From Chimonanthus salicifolius (Eukaryota; Streptophyta; Magnoliopsida; Laurales; Calycanthaceae): a stretch of DNA of 64,000 nucleotides. A program made the translations under genes and the position numbers. How positions within the stretch are numbered: the first letter of the stretch is position 1; every line of letters starts with the position of its first letter. Shown here piece by piece: positions 46,360 through 57,570 of the stretch. The stretch spans positions 25,005,302 through 25,069,301 of the forward strand of contig CM023534.1 in NCBI GenBank assembly GCA_013350335.1, in the 5' to 3' direction. Below the pieces are notes generated by a model. The model saw nothing but the letters and a program-made list of their open reading frames with translations. It searched no databases and was not told the origin of the DNA.

Positions 46360-48643
46360 TGCTGTTCCCTATCCACAAATGTAACAACCGAGACTATCAG
46401 TGGAGTGTGGTCTCCTTCCTCTGCGCAGGGTTTCAGGACTATTTACCCAGGAGTCTTTCTGGCCCAATTCAATGCCGTACCTTCATAACAATGGACTTGG
46501 CCAAATATAAATATTTATTCAAGTTCATCAATTTATTTTTGAGTCGAAAGAATGTTTGGATAGCTCAACTTTGTCTCGGGTAATGCAATTCCCATCCCAT
46601 GCAATATGCATGAGGTATATGAATGTATCATGATGCCAAATTCTATGCAATATACGTGACAATATCTCAAATATTTCAAAAGTAAATAAACATCATCTTT
46701 TTCACATAAATCTGAATAAAAATCAATCATCACATTTATAATAACAAAATATCATATTTAAGTCACAACTTTTAGTGCTTCAATAATGTAGGAAAACCTA
46801 CCTTAATCGAAGGTGTCGCGTTTACTCTCTGTTCTAGAAGTTTGTGAAGTACACAATGCTACCAAGAGTCCAAAGCCATAAACGCAAGCCCTTTTTAAAG
46901 TATAGTTGCTGCAAATTAATATAAATGTTGTAAGCAATTAAAAAGGAAACTGTTGATTTTTAAATCTCCTTAAACTGCCTTTATTTTCATAGTGAAAGTT
47001 TACATCTTGCTGCCCTGGTTAAGGTAATCTAGAGTCGAAGGCTTAAAGTGAAGGTCTTGAGCCCAAGCACTACCATCTGAACCAACTACTGTAGTCCCCT
47101 CATCATTTCAAAATGCCACCTTATATACTAATGTAGTAAACTGAAATAAAACTGGTAACGAAAACTTATACAATTTCAATCTCATTATCATAGTATAGTA
47201 AATGAATAGGACAATAGTTTGAGTCTGATAGTAGTCCCAGCTTGGGATGATTTGAGGGTCAGCTGTCTTTGTATAAAGAAGATAATAATGGCTCAGTGTG
47301 CATTTGATTTACTACGTACTTAACCCCTCAAACCAAACTTAAAATAAGTTAAGTACTACAGGCAGGATTCCACAACAAACGGCTGAACCTGTGATGACTT
47401 TAATCTATGAAGTACATTTGAAATCCATAATTGATTTGATATTACTAATTAAGGTTGTACTTTAACAAAGTGGTAGCTAAGGTTCAAATCTGGTTCAAGA
47501 AGCTGGCCCAAGGTAAACCCAAACAATAAGGTTTCATATGCCCACTTTAGGCCTTGGTTCACCACATTCTAGGACTGAGAACCAGTCCCATGATCTAGCT
47601 GATTTAGAAATCAGTCTCCACTCAGCAATTTTTGATGGAATTAAAAATAAGGAAGATAATGAGATTTCAAAAACAAAATAGTGGAGGAAGGGCTTACCGA
47701 TGGTGCTTCAAGTTTCGATCAAAGCTTATGGGAAGAGAGGCTTGTTCATTGGTGAGAAACAAAAAACAAAGGGACTGGTTGCTTGTTGCTTCAATGCCTC
47801 CAAGTTGTTGCCATCGGAGAAAGTTGGAAAACACAGAGGAAAGATGAAGAGAGAAAACCGACCGGCACCTCGTGGATTTATAGAATCCATGAATGGGTTT
47901 GCTGCTGACTTGAGAGGAATTTTAGGTGAAAGGAAGAATCCAAGTAGGGAAAGGATTGGGGACAAAGAGATAGGATTTCCTTTCCGTTTTGGAGAAGAGG
48001 AGGAAAAATCAAATTGCATTTGGGGGAAACTTTCCCTCTACTGCAGCAGTGAAGGGGATTTTGGATTTTCCTTCCAGAGTTAGGGATTTGTGAGGAAACG
48101 GAAGTGGTGTTTTACCGCAAATGGAATTCACACGGGTGTGGGTCTCAATGGGACCCACACGGGTTGAGGTGTTTCTATATTAACACAATATACAAATATA
48201 CTCCCATTAAGTATATTTTAAATGGGAAGGGATTTTAATTAACTCACTAACTTTGGAATAAAAATTTATTAAACTTTATTCTTACCTTTTAATTATCCCT
48301 CTAAATATAGAAAATTTAATTATAAAGTTTCATTAAATTTTATTTTTTAGTACACCAATACTTTAGGAGGGAAAATGTACGATTGGGAGTCCACCTAAAA
48401 TCATCAGTTATAAATTTCTGATTGTATGATTCCAATTAACATTCTAACCTTGGGATTAAATTCAAATTTAATAACTAAATTCTTCATTCACTTAAAATCA
48501 ATTAGTAAATTTACATAAACAATAATAATTTACTAAACTAATCCTACCTACTGACTCGCTACTCTGGGTCGGGTCACTACAATACTACCACCTTTTAGGA
48601 TTTTCGTCCTGAAAATTAGACGAAGCTTGGGTCTAAAACAAAA

Positions 48644-50340
48644 TTACACAAACAACTCTAGATGGTACTTTCTCATTTCCGATTCCAATTCCCAAGTAGG
48701 CTCTTCATTCCCATGTTGTTCCCAAACTACTTTGACAAATGGGATTGCCCTGTTTCGTAGCAGTTTCTGCTCTGAATCTATGATCTTGATTGGTCTCTCG
48801 ACGTAGGATACATCACTTTGAACATCCAATTCCATCGAGTCTAAAACATGTGACGGGTTCGGATTGTACTTCCGTAGCATTGAGACATGAAATACGTCAT
48901 GCATACTGGACAGTTGTGAGGGAAGGGCTAATCGATACGCGACCTCACCGATCTTCTTGAGGATTGGGAATGGCCCAACAAACCTTGGAGATAGTTTTCC
49001 TTTCTTCCCAAATCTCATTGGCCTTTACGCGGTGAAATCTTCAAAAATACCTGATCTCCCAACTCAAATGCCAAAGATCTTGTTCTTCTATCAGCGTAGC
49101 TTTCCTGTCGGCTTTGGACGGTCAGTAAATGCTGCCAAATGACTTTAATCTGTTCTATCGTCTCCGCAACCAAGTCAGGTCCTGTGAGTGCAGCCTCACC
49201 TGCCTCAGTCCAACAAACTGGAGATCTACAAGGTCTGCCATACAATGCCTCGAAGGGAGCCATTTGGAGGCTTGCTTGATAACTGTTGTTATATGAGAAT
49301 TCTACCAATGGGAGGTGTTCTTCCCAACTGCCCTTGAAATCGAGCATGTAAGTTCTCAACATGTCCTCCAACGTCTGTATAGTCCTTTTGGACTGTCTGT
49401 CGGTCTGTGGATGAAACGCTGTGCTATATAATAGATTTGTTCCCAAGGCTTTCTGCAAACTCAGCCATACTCTTCCTGTGAATCTACCATCACGATCTGA
49501 CACAATTGTCTTGGGTATCTCATGCAGTCTAACAATGCCATTTATATAGCGTCTACCCAATTTCTCTAACGAGTCTCTCATTTTGATAGGCATGAAATGT
49601 GCTGACTTTGTGAGACGGTCAATTATTACCCAAATTGCATCATTGCCCTTAGGAGATCTAGGCAATCCCGTCACGAAGTCCATCGCGATGTGCTCCCACT
49701 TCCACTCTAGAATGGTAAGGGGTTGGAGCAAACCAGGTGGCTTCCGATGTTTTGCTTTTACTCTTTGGCATGTCAAGCATTTGGAGACATAATCTGCCAC
49801 ATCCTTCTTGAGTCCACACCACTAATACTGTCTCCTGAGATCTCGGTACATTTTCGTACTTCCGGGGTGTATTTAGAATTTAGATTTATGGGCTTCTGTC
49901 AATATTTTTTCCGTGCAATCTTTTGGTACATAGACTCTATCTCTAAACATGAGACCCTGTTCAGGCCCCAGTTGCCAATCCTGCATTGTCTCCCCTGCAG
50001 ATAGCTTGGCCAATATCTCTGTCACTTCTGAATCCAATTTTTGTGCCTGCTCAATTATTGACTTCATAGTAAAGTGCACCATTAAGTTGTACAACTTCCT
50101 CTGCTGCTTATATGCAAATTCAAATTTTCAATCGCTGATAGCATCTCCCGCTCTTTCCTAATCATACTTGCTATGGTTCCATGAGGTCTACGACTAAGTG
50201 CATCTGCAACCTTGTTTGCCTTGCCCGGATGGTGTTAAAGGGTGAAGTCATAATCTTGGAGATATTCCATCCATCTTCTTTGTCTCAAGTTGAGGTCTCT
50301 CTGCACAAATTAGTACTTCAAACTTTTATGATCGGAGTTT
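48644..50340 (-). pseudogene. Gypsy pol C-terminal half: RNase H end, integrase, chromodomain
   Basis: Minus reading enters at SDHKSLKY (50340), the start of RNase H, and continues to HPGKANKVADALSRRPHG. The integrase zinc-binding domain follows (TEAHKSKF, stop, HPG, CLTCQRVKAKHRK) and then the catalytic core (MDFVTGLPRS, IWVIIDRLTKSAHF, VSDRDGRFTGRVW, STAFHPQTDRQSKRT). The glutamate expected 35 residues after the second aspartate is Lys (QSKRT for QSERT), so the DDE triad is lost. A one-base indel at about 49015 separates the core from the C-terminus (FGKKGKLSPRFVGPF, FVKVVWEQHGNEEPTWELE), the chromodomain-like tail of chromoviruses. Upstream pol is absent at the fold-back junction. Integrase would join cDNA to host DNA in the nucleus. 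Confidence 0.9.
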
Positions 50341-50341
50341 C

Positions 50342-50910
50342 CTAACGTTAATTTCGAATTATATGTATTTTGCTATAACACTTCTTGGTGCATTTTCCTT
50401 TGATCGGAACTCCTACTGGGCGTGTTGACTAAGCCCATACAATTTCCCTTTTTTAGATGCTAATGCAAATCAAGGATTGGAAAGCGAGGCCGGAGCAAGT
50501 GGAAGTCAGGCATGAACGAGATAGACGCTAGGAGAATGCATAGATTGTTTAGATTTATTTTTTTTTTAATTTAGTTGAAATCAGTATAGTTTAAAGAAGA
50601 TTTTAATTTGGGGATGTAATAACTTAGTTACTATATGTTCGGATATTTGTGTTTGGTTTATGGAGAACACTTTATTTTTGCTTAAGATACGAGTATGTTA
50701 TGATCATGAATTATGTTTATATTTTCCTCAATTTATTCTAGCATGTTGCAAATATTATCATAGACTACGATCCATACATGTGCTAGGTTGGGCCAGTCGT
50801 GGGTCGAGTTTCGGACTCGGACTTGACTCGCGTCGTGACACTCGCCTCCTTCCTTAGAAATCTTTACTCATTTCACTCTGATTCTACCCTCGGGAGGGAG
50901 GGGTGTTACA
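50342..50910 (+). repeat. Inverted copy of gypsy LTR tail
   Basis: Inverse of 42908-43471, including the TGGGC...GCCCA stem-loop (50416-50437) and the terminus GGGTGTTACA. The two arms are similar along their whole length and flank the 8-kb insertion. Confidence 0.85.
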
Positions 50911-50982
50911 GCGCGTGTGCCCAAAGCGGACAGTATCTTCCTGGACCGAGCCCCAAGCCCTTTCATGGGCTGACCTGTTACA

Positions 50983-52560
50983 TTTATAGTTATATTATTC
51001 TACCAATTCACCAAAGATCTTTAAATTAAAAGTCACAGCTTTATCTGCATGAAAAAACAAAGGAAAAAAGAAAAGGTTTAGATTCAATAAGAATAAGGGT
51101 TTAGATTCAATAATCAATAAATGTAAGTGGAGAAGATCAAAGAAAAATGTATCCAGTCCATAGAAGACTTGATTATCCAAAGAAGTAATCAATCATCATG
51201 ACCCAAATAAAGAAGTAAAGAACCAATCTGAAAAATGTTGTTAATACCATTTAAATATAATTTAAATATAGTCCTTGAAACATTTGCCTTTCCTATCCTA
51301 TTATTTTTCTCTTTGTATAATCAGCCCTGCGCCCCTGCCCATCTCTCCTCTTTCTATTTCACCTTCTTTGACAGAGTTTTTTCTATTCTTGAGATTTGAG
51401 ACAGGGTCATCTAGAGTATCCAAATACTCTAGAATGAAACATACTCAATTTATACATATTTTGGCCGATTTTTAAAATTGATAAAAAATGCAGCAGCCCA
51501 AATACAGTAAAATAAAATAAATAAATGAAATGTCAATGTTTCCTTAGAATATTAGAGAGAGAGAGTCAGAGATAGCCACTTATACAGTTATACGATATGC
51601 TCAAAGACTACTTTTTTTTCAAAAAAACATCTGATAAAATTGAAATAATACAGAGATGGACGAAGAAGCACAAGGCCCCCAAAGCCACAGACTCTGACAG
51701 AGTTATGATAGTGACTCTAGACCATACTAATAGATTAAAAGTTCAAAGAAAACCATCATCTTAAAAAGAAATAATAATAAAGGCAAGCTTCATTTTCGAG
51801 AAGCAGCAACCAAGCTTGTGTTTCTTATTATCACTCCAAAAAACAACAAATGTCATTGTTAAGGAAAACCATGTCCAAAATGTAAAGACAAACATAGACT
51901 CCATATAGCAAGGAGCAATAGAGCAAGGTGCCAAGGTTTCGTGCCTCTGTTTCTAAGGCCACAGAGAGCGTCGACCATCCCCTATTAGATCTATTTTCCA
52001 GATCTAGTTTTGACGCCACCTTTTTTTTTTTTTTTCCAGATATGAGAAAAACTGAAATAAAAAATCAGCCAAAATAGTTTTCAAACTGAATTATATTTTG
52101 TCCTTTTGAGTTTTGATGTAAAGGCACAAAATAGAATTTTCAATTCAGGTTTTTCCAAAACAATTTTCAGAATACTATTAATCTATACCAACTAATTCAA
52201 TTAATCCCTCACTTAAGATGGAAATATGAAATTAGGAATACCTAGGCTCCAAGTAGAGGAGCAGCCGGGCAGATCAACGTTCGTCGAGAGAGAGCATTGA
52301 GAGACGAGAGCGAGAGAGATCGCTGTCAGAGAGCGAGATCGAGAGAGAGAGAGTAGTGTCGTGAGAGTCTCAGAGAGCGAGAGAAGAGATAGCAGTGAGA
52401 GCCGCATAGGGTATGCGGAACTTTTTATGGAGGCTTTTTTTTTTTTCTGTTTCCGTTAGCTATTTTTTAGGGTTTGGACTGCGCAGCGCACGAGTGGGCC
52501 CCCTAATACAAGTGAGTTTTTTTTATGAGGCCTAATGCTAGTGGCTTTTTTACCGGGGGG
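50983..52560 (-). other. Presumed 5' part of the hAT element
   Basis: AT-rich. A GA-rich stretch at 52280-52390 followed by a poly-T is typical of a leader or promoter on minus. No exon was recognised. Confidence 0.4.
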
Positions 52561-52611
52561 CCTAAGGCGACCGCCTCGATCACCTTATGGTCTAGACGGC
52601 ACTGGACCCTG

Positions 52612-53190
52612 GACTATTTTTTATAGAAAAAGAGAAATACAAATATGGCACGCAGAATAAATAAAAGAGGAAAATACATCTTTACTAATATTTAATTAAA
52701 AAATAATAAATATATCATCTAAATCTAAATATATCTTAACATACATTTAGTCCCATAATTTTGTACGAATAATGCACATGATAAGATTGAGTTGATAAAT
52801 TAACTTTACAATTTTATAAGATTTTTATCGTGAAAGATGGAAAAATCAACTTAAGTCTTCATCGTTAGAGCCACATAAACACAACATTAGATGCGTGAAG
52901 CTAATTTAGCTTAATTATGACCTCAAAGGAATAGATTTAAGCTTGGTCAATCTCACTAATTACTGTTGTTAGAAATATAAAAATTCATGACTTTCAAATA
53001 TTTATATATTTAAATCAATTTAAATGTATTTTTATTAAAGTTATTTTCCAATTATTTTTAACACAGTTATGTTAATGTCTGAATTAGTAGAATTGACACT
53101 CTCTGTAATGAGTTGTTTTCCCAACACAACCGAGTGACGAAAAGATAACGAGATAGAGTGGGTAGGCATTGCCTTCTTGCTTGTGACAAT
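52612..53190. other. AT-rich spacer, nothing recognised
   Basis: Immediately right of the hAT end. It leads into a probable promoter at 53192. Confidence 0.3.
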
Positions 53191-53191
53191 G

Positions 53192-53202
53192 TCTATAAAG
53201 AG
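53192..53202 (+). promoter_or_regulatory. Possible TATA box
   Basis: TCTATAAAGAG, 40 bp before an ATG and 45 bp before a CTT-repeat typical of plant 5' leaders. Confidence 0.4.
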
Positions 53203-53231
53203 AGCACCCCATACTCATAGTCACACACCTA

Positions 53232-55085
53232 ATGAAATATCTTCTTCTTCTTCTTCTTCAAATCAGATGTAGGCTGCGTATCCTCCGCTTCATGCCGATG
53301 TCTTGTATCTTGCTACAGAATTTGCAGAACCTCCATCTCCATCGTGAGTGTTTTTATTCCTTTTTCTGATTTGTCTTCATGAAATATCTGATGGGCCTTC
53401 TATTGATAAAGAAATTAATATGGATTTCACTAAACCTATATCATGACATGAGTGTTTACTTTCTCTGTCTATTCATGAAATATTTTAGAGATCTTTTATT
53501 AATATGAAATTGATAAGGTGGATGTTCTCTATGTATCAGGTCATATCTGATATGCCCATACTAAATGAAATAAATGACCTAAGGAATTTAGGTCTTAATC
53601 TCAAATTGGGAAGTCAAATTGATTTAATCTTTAAAAGAATTGAGCACTACTTATGATTTCAACAGAAAAAGGAATTTAGGTCTTAATCTTGTGTTGGTCG
53701 GCACAAGATGCAACAACAATGTTTTGCATGGGTTTGTGTATTTACCAGAAAAATCTTAATCATTGATGTGAAAATTGATAAGATAAAGCTCTAGTCATGC
53801 TGTTTTTCTAATTTCTTTTAGATTTTCAAAAGGGATAAATGGGTTAAGTTTGATGAATGGATCTAACATCGGCTCTGATTCATGACTACAATTTTATATT
53901 TGTAAACTTTTACTACAGATCTGAATTATTATACTGAAGGCACAAACTCTAGAGATGGTGTAAAGTATTTGATGTGCGAAGATATCAAGATAGCTCGTGA
54001 CCATGGCTTGAGTAGTTTTGGAAATGTGGTGAGGTAAGATCACTGTTGTTTTTTTTTCTAAACATCTAATGTTTCTCTTTGACATCCAATAGAGGTCCTA
54101 TTTCTCAAACTATTACACATCTTCTTAACATACAATAGATGAGCACTCTCTCTCTTTAGCATCTCTAATGTAAATGGTGGTGAAAATTTTATGTTAGCTT
54201 CTCTTTTGTTAACATTGTTGCAACAACGATACAAGTTCATGAATCTAACTATATTTTGTATCTAAAGAAACGTGCCTTGCAAAATTAAGCTCATGCTTGG
54301 ACATTTAGTATCCCTAAATGCGAGTTGAACTATTGCATTAATTGTATAATTAGATTTTGGGCTGGGCTTCCGGCTTGATCTTCATTTGGGCTTCAATTAA
54401 GTGTTTGAGATTGATCAAACTCATCTTTTTCTCAGGCTGGACACTTTGGCAAATCGTTTTCCAAGGGAAGATTGCAAATTATTTCAAGTCTGGAAAATAC
54501 CCATATAATTTTTCTCCTTGTAGGTGGGTATGTTGGAATCAAGCCACATGGTCCATCTAACCTAGCCATTTTATTCAGCTGGCAAAAAAGAATCTACATT
54601 ATTTGGCCCAAATTATAGCTAAATACACGTCATGTGACCATACCATGGCAGTGATATTTTAAAACCCAATTGAATGCCCTAGTTATTGTCCTGTACTATT
54701 TAAGGAAAAATTTCAGTCTTTGTAGAGCCCATTGATTTTAAATTAGTACTCTTTCTCTCACTAAAAATTTAGTCTATAGATTTGGAAAGTCGTCTACTTG
54801 TCAATTGACGAGTCACGTTTGCTAAAAGGTTAAAGTTTCCTGAGTATTCCTTTTTACAAGAGGGTTGGTAAAACAATCGAGTCCATTACAAAAATGGCAC
54901 CCCAATGTATTGTCACTGGTATTAATCACTTATATCAATAATGTTTTTTTATTGACATCATCTAACTATGGAATTAAATTCTACAGATGCGACCCTAAAG
55001 GAGTGGAATATATAGTCTCTTCAAATGCAAGTCCTACTTTGGGTCTTAATGATGGGAGGTTGTCCGATTGGAACTGTGCCCATTA
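53232..55085 (+). CDS. Possible three-exon gene, unknown function
   Basis: Exon 1 53232-53343 starts MKYLLLLLLQIRC and ends at GTGAGT. Exon 2 runs about 53919-54033 between TTTACTACAG and GGTAAGA and encodes NYYTEGTNSRDGVKYLMCED with more. Exon 3, 54987-55085, follows TTCTACAG and encodes RCDPKGVEYIVSS... to a stop at LSDWNCAH. The three join in one frame to about 107 residues. The Leu run in exon 1 comes from a CTT repeat and may be an untranslated leader instead. A different exon 1 frame (AAYPPLHADVLYLATEFAEP) looks more protein-like but has a stop right after its ATG. No family was recognised. It may be a pseudogene or chance splice signals. Confidence 0.3.
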
Positions 55086-55372
55086 GAAGAGAATTAGAAA
55101 AAGAGTTGTCGAAACATACACCTCTTTCAAAATTGAAAAAAGAAAATATCTATAAAAAGATGGTAGGAAGGGATGGTGGCGATAATCATGTAAGTCAATA
55201 GCTCCAACTAACTTTATTTGAAAATTCTTTATTAGTGCACAATTTGTGAAGTATCTCACATCAATTTATAGTAGAACCATAAAAGACAAATATTTTGATG
55301 AAACACAATTTGTTTTTCTCACCGTTTCCTGATCCAGCCTCTTGCACCATGTTCTCTTCTTTGGCTTGTAGT

Positions 55373-55716
55373 TAGGGCTGAAATCAGGTTGGGTCGGATT
55401 TCTTAAAACTCAATCCTATCCACGTCAATATATCATGGAACTCGACCCGAGATACTTACCCGAAATTCTCAATCGACCATACCTGAATTCAAACCCAATT
55501 CAACCCAAATTCTGACCTGATCCTCATTTTGAACCCATTTTAGCCAGTTGGATCTGGTCAGGTCAGGTTAACTTGAAAATTCTTCAACCCGACCCGACCC
55601 GAATTCCATGCAGGTTTTATCTTCTCAAACCGACCTGACCCATTGACCCGACCTGCATGATTTCTCAGGTCGGGTCATGCGGGTCGGGTTAAAACCTGAT
55701 CCGAGTTTCACCCCTA
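55373..55716. mobile_element. hAT-type MITE, 344 bp
   Basis: TIRs TAGGGCTGAAATCAGG and, inverted, TAGGGGTGAAACTCGG. Flanks CTTGTAGT (55365-55372) and CTTGAAGT (55717-55724) match at seven of eight. The interior is rich in CGGGTCGGGT / ACCCGACCCG, a common plant MITE composition. Confidence 0.75.
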
Positions 55717-55724
55717 CTTGAAGT

Positions 55725-56610
55725 CAAAAGAGAAAGAGAGGAAATTTCAGACAAATTTTTATACCATTTTTAGATGAGTGTTTTTCTTCTCTATATTCAG
55801 AAGTCTACTTGCAAATTTCAATCAATAATTGAAGTTTTTGCCAAATTTTTTAATTATAAATTTAGTTAAAATATTGACATGTAAAGATTTTCTAAATTTG
55901 AAGTAGAGTCCACGCCAATATTCTAAAAATTAAATTGTCAATTGATGAGTCACATTTGCTAAGATGTTTTATTTTTCTTTTTTTCCTTTCTCATTTGTTC
56001 TAGTGATGAATCACGTTTTATGTCTTTCACACAATCACATGTTTTAGAGTCCATTTAGAAAAAAAAAAAAACTTAGACTTCAACTAAATCGAGTTTTCAA
56101 ATTAGGGTTAAGCCAAAATTATCTAAACTTTACTAAGGCTTTCTCAAATCCTGTTTGGATAGTTTAGTCTGAATTTACTGGAGTCTATTTTAATTCTTTT
56201 TTTTTTTATTTCATGTGCCCTCATCATACACATATCAGAACTATAGCATGTTAATAACATTTCATGTGTCAAATGAGTTAAGATTCATTTAAATCTCGCT
56301 ACTGATATCATACCTTTGAATTGTGTTCTTGATGATAGGATAAAGTATGGCCTTGTTGATTGACATTAGGAACACAAAAGTTATTATAAATTATCTATTG
56401 GGTTGTATTTATCTTTTGAAGTGTCTGATTATTGTTTTTGTCCATGTTTGAAAGTTGGAACCTTTTTAATTTTAATTTTTTTTTTCAACTATCAATATAA
56501 TCAAATAGACCTCTATAATATGATACTATTTTCTAAGAGTTTTTAACTATTATAAGTGCCCGTAGCCTTTAATTTTTAAGTTGATTGCTTACAATATTTA
56601 TTCGGGATTG
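55725..56610. other. AT-rich, nothing recognised
   Basis: No ORF or repeat boundary is supported. Confidence 0.3.
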
Positions 56611-56616
56611 TGATTC

Positions 56617-57025
56617 TGCAGATGGAATGTCAGATGTGGTTAGAATGCTTCAAGGTGAAATTGAAATAACGACCACCACTTGTTAAGTGCAGCTCGATTC
56701 GCAGGCCTACGTCCTACAAGAGCAAGGAAATCTATTAGAACTTGTTGACCCAAATCTTGGGCCAGACGACTCCGAAGAAGAGGCGATGAGGATGCTGCAT
56801 TTGGCTCTCCTATGCACCAATCCATCTCCTGCTCTTAGACCTGCAATGTCTGATGTGGTTAGAATGCTTCAAGGTGAAATTGAAATACGATTCGAAGAAG
56901 TTGGTCTAAAGCCTATGAGAAGCACCATCCAAAGGAGCCAGATGCAGAATACATTGATGGACTCGTCATCGACGCATTGTCCATTGGATTCTAAGTGGAG
57001 CGGAACTAAGTCAGCCCCTCAATGA
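56617..57025 (+). pseudogene. LRR receptor kinase C-terminal fragment (LRR-VIII-2-like)
   Basis: 56687-57025 encodes AYVLQEQGNLLELVDPNLG, SEEEAMRMLHLALLCTNPSP, RPAMSDVVRMLQGE and a Ser-rich tail to a stop. This is the end of the kinase domain (subdomains X-XI with the RP motif) plus C-terminal tail, as in the malectin-LRR receptor kinases of subfamily VIII-2 (family knowledge). There is no ATP-binding or catalytic loop, no LRRs and no upstream kinase exon. Just before it, 56617-56668 is a second partial copy of the MSDVVRMLQGEIEI stretch ending at ACGACCACCACTTGTTAAG. The intact protein is a plasma-membrane receptor; this is a detached fragment. Confidence 0.85.
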
Positions 57026-57429
57026 TTGGTCATACACAAACACATTCAGTATTTTCAGACAATGAAGAAGAGCCAATTCTGATGTCTTCCATTTGAATAT
57101 GGTCAATGCATAGACCCATGCACATTATGATTATCCATCTGCATTTCACTCTCCAATATTGTTAGGATTAGAATTAGAAGATTTATGATAATCTAGAATA
57201 GAGTTTTGAGTTAATATCTGATTGATAGTGTCCTAAAAGAAAGTGTGGGCTGGGCCTTCGTTCTATCAAAACAATTAATGGGGTTTTTCCGATGAAGCAG
57301 CTCTAGGCAATCGTCTCCAACAAGAATAGCCTCCGGATCTCTTGGATTAGGCAGAAATATTTGCGCTGCAATGGCATCTTGCGGGTGGGTCTCAAGCAGA
57401 ATGCATCCTGGGCCTGGCGCTCCCTGCTC

Positions 57430-57570
57430 TTAACAAGTGGTGGTCGTATTCAATTTGGCTCTCCTATGCACCAATCCATCTCCTGCTCTTGGACCTGCAA
57501 TGTCTGATGTGATTAGAATGCTTCAAGGTGAAATTAAAATATGATTCGCAGAAGTTGGTCTAAAGCCTTT
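57430..57570 (+). pseudogene. Third partial copy of the receptor kinase fragment
   Basis: Reads LALLCTNPSP-like text through SDV(I)RMLQGEI, then stops. It begins with CTTAACAAGTGGTGGTCGT, the exact inverse of the 19 bases at about 56669-56687, so the two partial copies are joined to inverted copies of one breakpoint sequence. The stretch 57030-57430 between the copies is unassigned. Confidence 0.75.

Larger units (their letters stand above)
42908..48581 (-). repeat. 3' LTR of the nested gypsy, about 2.99 kb without its copia insert
   Basis: Minus start TGTAGTGACCCGACCC at 48581 directly after the polypurine tract; end at 42908. It contains a GGTAGGT donor-like site (ACCTAC on plus at 46796-46801) after a purine-rich leader, a stem-loop GGGC...GCGCTC at 43374-43398, and no GGTTCGGCC hairpins. 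A plus-strand ORF at 47700-48083 lies antisense to this LTR and is not treated as a gene. Confidence 0.8.
42908..50910 (-). mobile_element. Gypsy element with both outer ends U5, inserted in TRIM 3' LTR
   Basis: Left terminus TGTAACACCCCTCCC (minus LTR end), right terminus GGGAGGGGTGTTACA (plus LTR end). Flanks GCGTA (42903-42907) and GCGCG (50911-50915) differ by a CG-to-TA change and fit a decayed 5-bp duplication; the TRIM LTR reads continuously across. Order on minus: truncated pol (50340 to 48644), polypurine AAAAGGTGGTAGTAT, 3' LTR from 48581 to 42908. The right end is a 569-bp plus-sense copy of the LTR tail. The junction near 50340 shares GAGTTT with the LTR. No gag, protease, reverse transcriptase or 5' LTR is present. 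Confidence 0.82.
42168..50982 (+). mobile_element. TRIM element, TSD TTTAT, split by a gypsy insertion
   Basis: 5' LTR 42168-42518 (TGTGATATCCTGACCC ... CTATTACA), primer-binding site AATGATATTAGAGCTCTGG just after it (decayed TGGTATCAGAGC), polypurine AAAGGGGTGGAT at about 42614-42626, 3' LTR starting 42627 and finishing at 50911-50982 (CAAAGCGGACAGTATCTTCC ... CTGTTACA). TTTAT flanks at 42163-42167 and 50983-50987. Without the nested gypsy it is about 0.8 kb with LTRs near 350 bp and no ORF. The LTR shares GTGGAAAGTCCCACATCGG with the TRIM at 38.4 kb. Confidence 0.85.
39462..52611 (-). mobile_element. hAT transposon, interrupted by nested insertions
   Basis: Left end CAGGGTTGTCTAGACAC...GAGGCCTAAGGC; right end, inverted, CAGGGTCCAG...GTCTAGACC...GAGGC...GCCTTAGGC. 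Eight-base flanks GACCATGG and GACTATTT match at five positions, a plausible decayed hAT duplication. Removing the TRIM at 42168-50982 leaves about 4.3 kb, a normal length for hAT elements. The transposase pseudogene reads leftward from 42020. The right part (50983-52560) should be its promoter, leader and first intron; it includes a GAGAGAG-rich stretch at 52280-52390. Confidence 0.75.

Noticed and set aside
47700..48083. 127-codon plus-strand ORF
   Set aside because: It lies antisense in the gypsy LTR, has no recognised domain, and overlaps another long antisense frame; probably chance.
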